The position numbers and the translations under genes are program-made. From NCBI RefSeq assembly GCF_029946165.1, contig NZ_JAQSDZ010000016.1:62001-126000 (forward strand): a stretch of 64,000 nucleotides of DNA, in the 5' to 3' direction. This document shows, piece after piece, positions 20,323 to 27,441 of the stretch. How positions within the stretch are numbered: the first letter of the stretch is position 1; every line of letters begins with the position of its first letter. This DNA is from Methylotenera sp. (GTDB lineage Bacteria; Pseudomonadota; Gammaproteobacteria; Burkholderiales; Methylophilaceae). The notes under the pieces were generated by a model, which ran no database searches, was not told the origin of the DNA, and saw nothing but the letters and a program-made list of their open reading frames with translations.

Positions 20323-20706
20323 TTAGCTGCGTATGATTTGCACTGTATATATACCCAATCCTGTCATAGCTAACGAGCCCAATACATGAATTAATATATG
20401 CATTGTTGCCCAGCCATATTCCCCTCGAGTTAAAAGAGTCACGGATTCAGAAGAAAAAGTAGAAAATGTTGTTAACCCGCCTAGCAATCCCGTCACCAAA
20501 AAAAGTCTAACTTCTGGTGCTAAAGTTGAAGAAAGTACCGAAACTCCCATGAATAACCCTATAAGATAACCGCCCACCAAATTGGCCACTAATGTGCCTA
20601 ATGGTAAAGCTGGAAAGCTTGCATTAAGCATGAGACTTAATCCCCAACGCATCCATGCGCCTATGGCAGCACCAATGCCAACTGCTAAAAATCCATTAAA
20701 TCCCAT
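20323..20706 (-). CDS. crcB: Fluoride ion channel CrcB/Fluc
   Basis: A 127-residue, four-helix inner-membrane protein that exports fluoride as a dual-topology dimer. Family features are GAAIGAWMRWGLS near the N-terminus, LGTLVANLVGGYLIGLFMG with the conserved Asn, and VTGLLGGLTTFSTFSSES, which includes the conserved phenylalanine-box residues. It is divergent from glgA with only 56 bp between starts. I see no fluoride riboswitch in that space. Confidence 0.94.
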   Translation of the reverse strand: MGFNGFLAVGIGAAIGAWMRWGLSLMLNASFPALPLGTLVANLVGGYLIGLFMGVSVLSSTLAPEVRLFLVTGLLGGLTTFSTFSSESVTLLTRGEYGWATMHILIHVLGSLAMTGLGIYTVQIIRS

Positions 20707-20762
20707 GCTCGCCCCTGAAACAATGTCATTGCTGTTATTTTATACAATATAATAAGGCATCT

Positions 20763-22247
20763 ATGTCATTTTGCAGAAAGTATATTTTGCGCGTTTTATT
20801 TGTCACCTCTGAAGTATTTCCATTAATAAAAACTGGCGGCTTAGCTGATGTAAGCGGCTCACTACCTTCCGCATTACAGAACTTAAATGTTGACGTACGT
20901 ATTTTAGTGCCTGGTTATCACTCAGTATTAAAGCAACTTGATGACTTACATCACCTCGCTATGCTAAAAAATTTACCCGTCATTGAAAATGCTGAACTTA
21001 TGATGGGAACAATTTTAGATACTGACATCAAAGTCATGGTGATAAAAGCAGCAGGTTTATATGAACGCGATGGTGGCCCTTATATGGATGCAACGGGGCA
21101 GGAGTGGTTAGATAACCCGGTGCGCTTTGGTATATTATCAAAAGTAGCTGCGGTGATTAGTGGCCCTAACAGCCCAATTCCTGATTGGCAACCTAACATT
21201 GTGCATTGTAACGACTGGCAAACAGGTTTAACACCAGCGTATATGAAGCTAGTAGAGCACTCGCCAGCAAAGTCGATTATTAGTTTGCACAATATGGCAT
21301 TTCAAGGCTGCTATGCGCCAGGTTGGCTGACAACCTTAGCTTTACCTCACAGCAATTTCACCTTGGAAGGTTTTGAATACCATGGTCAATTATCCTTTTT
21401 AAAAGCTGGCATTTTCTATGCGGATGCTATTACAACGGTAAGCCCAAGCTATGCAAAGGAAATTCAAACTGCAGAGTTTGGTTTTGGTCTTGAAGGCTTA
21501 CTCAGCAAACGCAGCAATGAACTAAAAGGCATTCTTAATGGCATTGAAACTGAGGAGTGGAGCCCTGAGACAGATTTTCATCTAAGCAGTAACTATAGCG
21601 CAAGTAAATTAGCTGGCAAAAAAGAAGTTAAAAAGGCTTTGCAGCAAAGACTTGGGCTTCAAATTGATGCAAATGCACCATTATTAGGCGTAGTTAGTCG
21701 TCTAACTCATCAAAAAGGCTTAGATATGCTGGTGCCTATCGTACAAAAACTGGTGGATGCTGGTTGCCAATTAGCCTTACTAGGGAGCGGCGAAAGTGCA
21801 CTTGAAAATGCCTTCCGTCATCTCGCGAATGATAATCCCAATAAAGTCAGCATCACTATTGGCTATAACGAACAGTTATCACATCAAATCATGGCTGGTT
21901 GCGATATGTTCATCATGCCATCACGTTTTGAACCCTGTGGATTAAACCAATTGTACGGCTTGGCATACGGCACCCCGCCTATCGTAAACGCCACTGGTGG
22001 GCTTGCTGACTCAGTGATTGATACCAATATCATCACCTTTAAAAACAAAACGGCGAATGGATTTGTGATGAGCGAAGCCAGCCCTGCAAGCTTGTTAAGT
22101 TGTATTAAACAAGCCTTAAATGTATTCACTAATGATACAAAAGCTTGGCAGCAGATTCAAAAGAATGGCATGCAACAGAATTTAAGCTGGGATAAAAGTG
22201 CTTTAGAATACTTGGCCGAATATAGAAAATTGCTTGTAGATAACTAA
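20763..22247 (+). CDS. glgA: Glycogen synthase (ADP-glucose-dependent)
   Basis: GlgA (GT5) extends alpha-1,4-glucan from ADP-glucose. The protein has 494 residues. The N-terminal fold shows VLFVTSEVFPLIKTGGLADVSG, with KTGGL as the ADP-glucose-binding loop; the C-terminal domain shows GVVSRLTHQKGLDMLVP and IMPSRFEPCGLNQLYGLAYG, which holds the conserved catalytic Glu. AAGG 5 bp before the ATG supports the start at 20763, which adds eight residues to the common family start. It completes the pathway with glgC and glgB, 14-16 kb away. A candidate small RNA follows directly. Confidence 0.96.
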   Translation: MSFCRKYILRVLFVTSEVFPLIKTGGLADVSGSLPSALQNLNVDVRILVPGYHSVLKQLDDLHHLAMLKNLPVIENAELMMGTILDTDIKVMVIKAAGLYERDGGPYMDATGQEWLDNPVRFGILSKVAAVISGPNSPIPDWQPNIVHCNDWQTGLTPAYMKLVEHSPAKSIISLHNMAFQGCYAPGWLTTLALPHSNFTLEGFEYHGQLSFLKAGIFYADAITTVSPSYAKEIQTAEFGFGLEGLLSKRSNELKGILNGIETEEWSPETDFHLSSNYSASKLAGKKEVKKALQQRLGLQIDANAPLLGVVSRLTHQKGLDMLVPIVQKLVDAGCQLALLGSGESALENAFRHLANDNPNKVSITIGYNEQLSHQIMAGCDMFIMPSRFEPCGLNQLYGLAYGTPPIVNATGGLADSVIDTNIITFKNKTANGFVMSEASPASLLSCIKQALNVFTNDTKAWQQIQKNGMQQNLSWDKSALEYLAEYRKLLVDN

Positions 22248-22288
22248 AACATAGTTAAAAAATTGTTAAATCCAAGGAGCTTATAAAC

Positions 22289-22305
22289 TTGGCACGCTAA
22301 ATGCT
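22289..22305 (+). promoter_or_regulatory. Candidate sigma-54 (-24/-12) promoter
   Basis: TTGGCACG, four bases, then ATGCT: eight of eight at the -24 element and four of five at -12 against the known consensus YTGGCACG-N4-TTGCW. The GG and GC dinucleotides are exactly 12 bp apart, as sigma-54 requires. It begins 42 bp after the glgA stop, and the predicted start falls near 22316. No enhancer-binding site was recognised upstream. Confidence 0.6.
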
Positions 22306-22315
22306 TTATTTATAC

Positions 22316-22377
22316 TATGCTTCTCCAAAGCAAGTTTCTCCTCCCTCTAGGGCGTCTTAACAGACGCCCTCTTTTTT
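22316..22377 (+). ncRNA. Candidate small RNA with CUCC/CCUCC anti-SD motifs
   Basis: From the predicted sigma-54 start to the T-run, the transcript is about 62 nt. It would hold a small 5' hairpin (TGCTT / AAGCA, 22318-22332) whose loop is CTCCA, then an unpaired pyrimidine stretch (22333-22348) containing TCTCCTCCCTCT, then the terminator. The exposed CUCC and CCUCC runs are complementary to Shine-Dalgarno sequences, the pattern of trans-acting translation repressors. There is no ORF in it. It could instead be only the 3' UTR and terminator of glgA; promoter quality and the compact architecture argue for an independent RNA. Confidence 0.5.
22349..22377 (+). terminator. Rho-independent terminator (glgA / small RNA)
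   Basis: Perfect 9-bp arms AGGGCGTCT / AGACGCCCT with a TAAC loop, followed by CTTTTTT. Strong terminator for + strand transcripts. Confidence 0.92.
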
Positions 22378-22416
22378 GCTTAAGCCATTTCTAATACTTA
22401 CTTAGCAATATAACTT

Positions 22417-22980
22417 TTACTTAACAATAAAGTGCTCACGATAATATTTTAATTCATCGATAGACTCATAAATATCAGCCAATGCCTCGTGCTTACTGGC
22501 CTTTTTAAATCCTGTGTAGATTTCTGGTTTCCAACGACGAGCCAACTCTTTAAACACACTGACATCCAAATTACGATAATGGAAATAGCTTTCCAAATCT
22601 GGCATATAACGCGCCATAAAACGTCTATCCTGACAAATTGAGTTGCCGCACATTGGTGATTTATTAGCAGGTACAAATTGCTTTAAAAATGCAATCATTT
22701 GAACTGTGGCTTGAGCTTCATCCAAAGTTGAAGCTTTCACTTTTTCAATCAAGCCAGAACGACCATGCGCCCCCTTATTCCATGCATCCATACCGTCTAA
22801 AACCGCATCACTTTGATGAATTACAAACACTGGTGACTCACCTAATACATTCAAGTCCGCATCGGTAACAACCGCAGCAAGTTCTAAAATACGGTCAGAA
22901 TCTGGCAACAAGCCACTCATTTCCATATCAAGCCAAATTAAATTATTCTGATTGGTACTACTAGTTGTTTCAGCCATCAT
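22417..22980 (-). CDS. orn: Oligoribonuclease
   Basis: Orn is the DEDDh 3'-5' exonuclease that degrades 2-5-nt RNAs and pGpG, the end product of c-di-GMP breakdown. From the ATG at 22980 the protein has 187 residues (MMAETTSS...[12 protein letters not shown]); a longer reading to 23031 adds residues unlike the family. DEDD residues are visible in WLDMEMSGL (D, E), [11 protein letters not shown] (D) and [11 protein letters not shown] (H, D). It complements the c-di-GMP enzymes nearby (11.8, 25.8 and 27.4 kb). Confidence 0.94.
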   Translation of the reverse strand: MMAETTSSTNQNNLIWLDMEMSGLLPDSDRILELAAVVTDADLNVLGESPVFVIHQSDAVLDGMDAWNKGAHGRSGLIEKVKASTLDEAQATVQMIAFLKQFVPANKSPMCGNSICQDRRFMARYMPDLESYFHYRNLDVSVFKELARRWKPEIYTGFKKASKHEALADIYESIDELKYYREHFIVK

Positions 22981-23145
22981 GATTTCCATTAAAATATAAG
23001 TTATTAAGCAAACTTGATGAACTAACATCAAGAAAATGCTTCACAATACCAACATATTAACTTATTTCACTTCACCTTACATTTAACGATTACACATATC
23101 TATCCATCAATGATAGTTAGATATTAATTAGAGACATTTAAACAC

Positions 23146-24408
23146 ATGCCTTTTGCACCAACATCAATCCTAACCTATACATTCGTCAGCTTACTTGTTG
23201 CCACGACTCTAGTTCGCATATGGCTAGCGCGCAGACATATTGCCCATGTACAGCATAATCGCAATCAAGTGCCTATGGCGTTTAAAGATAGTATTGCCTT
23301 GGACGCTCATCAAAAAGCGGCTGACTACTCCACTGCTAAAACAAAATTGGTCATTACCGAAACCGTAGTGCAAGCTTTGTTACTAGCAACGCTTACCCTA
23401 GGTGGCGGCTTACAGTGGATTGATGACATTTGGCGCAATATACTTCCAACACAGGAAATCATTCGCGGTGCATTGGTCATTTGTAGTGCAATGTTGGTTA
23501 GCAGCGCAATTGACCTGCCTTTTGAATACTACAAAACATTTGTTGTGGATGAAAAATTTGGCTTTAACAAAATGACACCCGTCATGTTTTTTAGCGACCT
23601 TGTTAAGCATAGCTTAGTAGGATTAGCGCTAGGCGCACCCATTTTATTTGCGGCTTTGTGGCTTATGCAAGGTGCGGGGCAATACTGGTGGTTGTACCTT
23701 TGGGTAATCTGGAGTGTGTTTAATCTTTTGATGTTGGCGGTATATCCCACATTTATTGCACCCTTATTTAACAAATTTTCTCCATTAAAAGATGAAAATC
23801 TAAAACACCGCATTGAAACCTTACTCACAAAATGTGGCTTTAAGTCACAGGGTTTATTTGTTATGGACGGTTCATCACGTAGTAGTCACGGCAATGCTTA
23901 CTTTACTGGCTTCGGCTCGTCAAAACGCGTTGTGTTCTTCGACACCTTACTCGAAAGATTAAATGTAGACGAGATTGAAGCGGTGCTTGCGCATGAATTA
24001 GGTCATTTCAAACATCACCATGTCATCAAACGCATTATCTTATTGTTCTCTATGAGCTTTTTAGGCTTGGCTTTATTGGGCTGGTTAATAAATCAACCAT
24101 GGTTCTACGCAGGCTTAGGCGTAACACAAATCAGCAATTACATGGCATTGATACTCTTTTTGCTCGTCTCGCCCATCTTTTTGTTTATACTACGTCCGCT
24201 AATGGCTAGTTACTCACGTAAAAATGAGTTCGAGGCCGATGACTATGCTGCCAATCATGCTAGCGCTAATGACTTAGTAAAAGCCTTGGTTAAACTTTAT
24301 CGAGATAATGCCTCTACACTGACGCCAGATCCCTTGCATTCAGCTTTTTATGACTCACACCCACCTGCTAGCATTAGAATTTCTAAGTTAGCAGCGTATA
24401 CTAGCTAA
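23146..24408 (+). CDS. M48-family zinc metalloprotease (Ste24/CAAX-protease-like)
   Basis: A 420-residue inner-membrane protease with about seven hydrophobic segments. The zinc motif HELGHFKHHH (about residue 283) and the downstream Glu in KNEFEADDYA are those of M48A peptidases; a DEKFGFN element lies upstream as in Ste24/HtpX relatives. It would act in membrane-protein quality control; prenyl-protein processing is not expected in bacteria. The stop codon touches the next reading frame, and the cytochrome start lies ~20 bp on, so the two are probably co-transcribed. Confidence 0.92.
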   Translation: MPFAPTSILTYTFVSLLVATTLVRIWLARRHIAHVQHNRNQVPMAFKDSIALDAHQKAADYSTAKTKLVITETVVQALLLATLTLGGGLQWIDDIWRNILPTQEIIRGALVICSAMLVSSAIDLPFEYYKTFVVDEKFGFNKMTPVMFFSDLVKHSLVGLALGAPILFAALWLMQGAGQYWWLYLWVIWSVFNLLMLAVYPTFIAPLFNKFSPLKDENLKHRIETLLTKCGFKSQGLFVMDGSSRSSHGNAYFTGFGSSKRVVFFDTLLERLNVDEIEAVLAHELGHFKHHHVIKRIILLFSMSFLGLALLGWLINQPWFYAGLGVTQISNYMALILFLLVSPIFLFILRPLMASYSRKNEFEADDYAANHASANDLVKALVKLYRDNASTLTPDPLHSAFYDSHPPASIRISKLAAYTS

Positions 24409-24428
24409 TGCAGAAATGTAAGGAAGTA

Positions 24429-24740
24429 ATGATGAAGTCAATAATTTTGAGCTGTTTAATATCAATAAGTTGTTTCGCATCTGCAGAAACGCTTATATCT
24501 GCAGACGCTAACGCGGGCAAGGCACTTGTCGAAAAGAATTGTGTTAGTTGCCATGCTGAAAGTTTCGGTGGCGATGGTTCGGGCATTTACACGCGTGAAT
24601 TACGCAAGGTAAAAAATTTGAAGGAATTAGTCGCACAAATACGTAGTTGCCATACTATGATTGGCCTCAAATGGTTTGAAGACGAAGAATTGAATGTCGC
24701 CAAATATCTTAACCAAAGCTACTATAAGTTTACAGAATAA
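24429..24740 (+). CDS. Small periplasmic c-type cytochrome
   Basis: A 103-residue monoheme cytochrome c. MMKSIILSCLISISCFASAE is a signal peptide with a probable AxA-type cleavage site, and the mature N-terminal region has the heme site CVSCH. HTMIGLKWFEDEEL could provide the distal Met (class I-like). The start was placed at 24429 or 24432 because AGGA lies 4-8 bp upstream; a longer frame opening at 24408 would break the signal peptide. It sits between the M48 protease and rsgA, both on +. The electron partner is unknown. Confidence 0.88.
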   Translation: MMKSIILSCLISISCFASAETLISADANAGKALVEKNCVSCHAESFGGDGSGIYTRELRKVKNLKELVAQIRSCHTMIGLKWFEDEELNVAKYLNQSYYKFTE

Positions 24741-25653
24741 TTTGACTAATATTCCAGTGCTAACAAGCAACAAAACCTCACACAACAAAGACTCAATTAT
24801 TAAAGGCACAGTAGTTGCTGCTTATGGCAAACGCTTTCAAGTTGAGTTAACCGACAAAAAACGAATTAGCTGTGTGACTCGAGGCAAAAAAACCGATTTA
24901 GCATGCGGCGACGTCGTTATAATAAAACTCACCGATAAACACGAAGGTGTTGTTGAATCAACATTGCCACGCAAAACCTTGTTATATCGTAGCAACGCCT
25001 TCAAAAGTAAGATGCTTGCTGCTAATGTGACACAGATTATTATTGTTCTTGCCACACAACCCAGTTTTTATGAAGCTTTGCTCAACCGCTGCCTGATTGC
25101 TGCGGAAGCAGCAAATATCAAGGCATTAATAGTGTTAAATAAATGTGACTTAGCTGACAATGATGATGCTAAACAGAAACTAAAGCTTTATACGGATTTA
25201 GGTTATCGCGTACTTTCACTTTCAGCAAAAGAAGATATTTCAATACTCAGACCTTACTTGCAGAATGAAGCGAGTATTTTAGTTGGTCAGTCTGGCATGG
25301 GTAAATCGACCATTATTAATGCGCTTTTACCTAATGAGGATGTGCGCACGCGCGAAGTCAGCCATGTTTTAGATAGTGGAAAGCACACCACTACGGCCGC
25401 ACATCTATATCATCTAGATGAGTATAGCCAATTAATTGATTCACCCGGCTTGCAAGAGTTTGGTTTGCATCACCTCAGCACCGATGAGCTTGAACACGCA
25501 TTTCTAGAATTTAGACCGTATTTAGGTAAATGCAGGTTCAATAACTGTAAACATTTACAGGAGCCAGATTGTGCGATTACATCTGCGGTAGATGCTCACA
25601 AAATAAGACCTGAAAGACTCGCTACTTATAAAATGCTGCGTTTAGAAATTTAA
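24694..25653 (+). CDS. rsgA: Ribosome small-subunit GTPase RsgA
   Basis: RsgA is a circularly permuted GTPase that checks late 30S assembly. In this frame of 319 residues the OB fold comes first (GTVVAAYGKRFQVEL), followed by G4 VLNKCDL, G1 GQSGMGKST, G3 DSPGLQEF and the C-terminal Zn motif CRFNNCKHLQEPDC. The permuted order G4-G1-G3 is diagnostic. The ATG at 24694 overlaps the cytochrome gene by 47 bp and has no clear ribosome site. A TTG at 24742, just after the cytochrome stop, is a reasonable alternative; the OB fold only begins near residue 36, so either start keeps it. Confidence 0.93.
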   Translation: MSPNILTKATISLQNNLTNIPVLTSNKTSHNKDSIIKGTVVAAYGKRFQVELTDKKRISCVTRGKKTDLACGDVVIIKLTDKHEGVVESTLPRKTLLYRSNAFKSKMLAANVTQIIIVLATQPSFYEALLNRCLIAAEAANIKALIVLNKCDLADNDDAKQKLKLYTDLGYRVLSLSAKEDISILRPYLQNEASILVGQSGMGKSTIINALLPNEDVRTREVSHVLDSGKHTTTAAHLYHLDEYSQLIDSPGLQEFGLHHLSTDELEHAFLEFRPYLGKCRFNNCKHLQEPDCAITSAVDAHKIRPERLATYKMLRLEI

Positions 25654-25836
25654 CCAGAGCAATCTTTAAACTTACTAAAATAAAATTTACTATAAGCGCT
25701 TGGAAAAAGGCAAAACGCAGATAAGTACATGTAAAATTACAGGCTATGAAATTTAAAAATTCAATAAATTAATGACATGCAATATAATTTCATTGTCTAT
25801 GCACGTAATGACTGAACCAACAAAAAGCGACTTTGC

Positions 25837-27441
25837 ATGATCGACATTAGACGCGAAAAAATACAAGTATCCTTACTAGATATCGGGATGTTTGTATGTG
25901 AGCTGGACAGGCCTTGGTTGGGTACACCTTTTATGCTTGAAGGCCTACTTATTGATGACAATGAGCAAATCAACACGATTGCATCGTTGTGCGATTTTGT
26001 CTATATTGACCGAACCGTATCGGTTGGCCAGCATTTTGCTGCGGTGCCTAAAGAACAGGTTGCTATAAAGCGTGAAGGCACCATTAATAGAGTGATTTTA
26101 GACTCTAGCACAGTCAATAAAGCCAAAAACTCAACGAAACTCGATGCACCAAACGTTAAGTTTTCTTTTCTTGAAATTCTTAAAGAAATTCACTCGGGAA
26201 ATCAAGCAGTGCTATCTGGTGAAACCAAAACGTCTAATTCTGAGGACATATTTAAAGTACAGTATATCAGTGATAAACAAATCATTGAAATCAGTGATGA
26301 TAAAATTGCGGATACCACAACACTAGGCTCACAAATTAAAACTGATTTTTCTAATTTCATTTCTGGATTAACTAGTTGGGGTGGAAAACAGAGAAAACTA
26401 AAGTCTAATAAAGATAATAAAAATTCAAAAGCTGATTTAGCAAAAAATGAAAATATTCAGGATGGTTATTCAATCACTATCTTTGATGATGCCCCGCCCG
26501 TTGAGGACGAAATAGCCGCTATTTACCCGATTTATGAAAAATCACAAATTGCTACCAAAGAGATGTTTGAAGCGTTAGCGCTAGATCATGAAATTGATTT
26601 AACAAAAATTCATGAAGCCCTAGATGGTATGGTTGAAAGCATAGAGCGAAACCCTGACGCATTATTATGGCTTGCTAAACTGAAGCAAACTGACGATTAT
26701 TCCTACAATCATGCTATGAGTGTGTCAATTACGTTAATGGCATTTGCAAACTTTGTGTCGTTGCCTAAAAACCAGGTGAAAGATTTAGGCTTGGCCGGAT
26801 TACTACAAGATATAGGCAAAGCAAAAATTCCAATTGAGCTTTTAAATAAACAGGACAAAATTTCGCAGGAAGAATTTGAGATTCTGAAGCAACATGTTGA
26901 ACATGCACTTACTTTATTAGCTGACACACAGAATATTTCTAACACTGTTATTCGGACGGTTGCGGAGCATCATGAGCGCATTGATGGAAGCGGCTACCCT
27001 TATAAGCTATCAGGCAACCAAATTAGTTTGACAGGTCAAATGGCAGGCCTGATAGATACATATTGTGCGCTGACCACAAATAAAGTGTATGCAAGAGGTG
27101 TTTATAATCAAATTGCTTTAGAGGAAATTCACACTATGCGTGGTGTGAAATTTAACGGCGTTTTAATTGACCAACTTGTTCAATTTTTAGGTATTTATCC
27201 AGTAAGCTCACTAGTAGAGCTCAATTCTGAAGAGGTTGGCGTTGTCATACAACAAAATAGCGTTCGTCGCCTTTTACCAAGAGTAATGATTTTACTCAAC
27301 CCAGACAAAACTAGAAATGAATTCCCTGCGATTATAAATTTAATCAATTCCCCATCTACACCTTCAGGTGAGCCTTATAAAATTATAAGAGGATTGCCGC
27401 CAGATAGTTACGGTTTGAGTGCTAACAATTACTATGCCTAA
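25837..27441 (+). CDS. DUF3391/HD-GYP domain protein with degenerate HD motif
   Basis: A 534-residue cytoplasmic signalling protein. Residues ~1-140 resemble DUF3391 (IRREKIQVSLLDIGMFVCELDRPW...FVYID), ~150-230 are a polar linker, and ~270-450 form an HD-GYP domain with HHERIDGSGYP intact. The HD dyad reads LLQDIGKAKIP: Gln324 replaces the metal-binding His (codon CAA). HD-GYP enzymes need that His for c-di-GMP hydrolysis, so activity is doubtful and a binding or regulatory role is more likely. The next gene (EAL) overlaps the stop by 8 bp, which implies tight coupling. Confidence 0.9.
   Translation: MIDIRREKIQVSLLDIGMFVCELDRPWLGTPFMLEGLLIDDNEQINTIASLCDFVYIDRTVSVGQHFAAVPKEQVAIKREGTINRVILDSSTVNKAKNSTKLDAPNVKFSFLEILKEIHSGNQAVLSGETKTSNSEDIFKVQYISDKQIIEISDDKIADTTTLGSQIKTDFSNFISGLTSWGGKQRKLKSNKDNKNSKADLAKNENIQDGYSITIFDDAPPVEDEIAAIYPIYEKSQIATKEMFEALALDHEIDLTKIHEALDGMVESIERNPDALLWLAKLKQTDDYSYNHAMSVSITLMAFANFVSLPKNQVKDLGLAGLLQDIGKAKIPIELLNKQDKISQEEFEILKQHVEHALTLLADTQNISNTVIRTVAEHHERIDGSGYPYKLSGNQISLTGQMAGLIDTYCALTTNKVYARGVYNQIALEEIHTMRGVKFNGVLIDQLVQFLGIYPVSSLVELNSEEVGVVIQQNSVRRLLPRVMILLNPDKTRNEFPAIINLINSPSTPSGEPYKIIRGLPPDSYGLSANNYYA

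Noticed and set aside
20707-20762. Fluoride riboswitch upstream of crcB
   Set aside because: Only 56 bp separate crcB from glgA and none of the conserved fluoride aptamer motifs were recognised.
23012-23031. CTTGATG...CATCAAG upstream of orn as an FNR/Anr box
   Set aside because: The FNR consensus needs TTGAT-N4-ATCAA; here the half-sites are eight bases apart.
22981-23031. N-terminal extension of orn to 23031
   Set aside because: The added residues ([17 protein letters not shown]) resemble a chance hydrophobic run and the family begins near [11 protein letters not shown].
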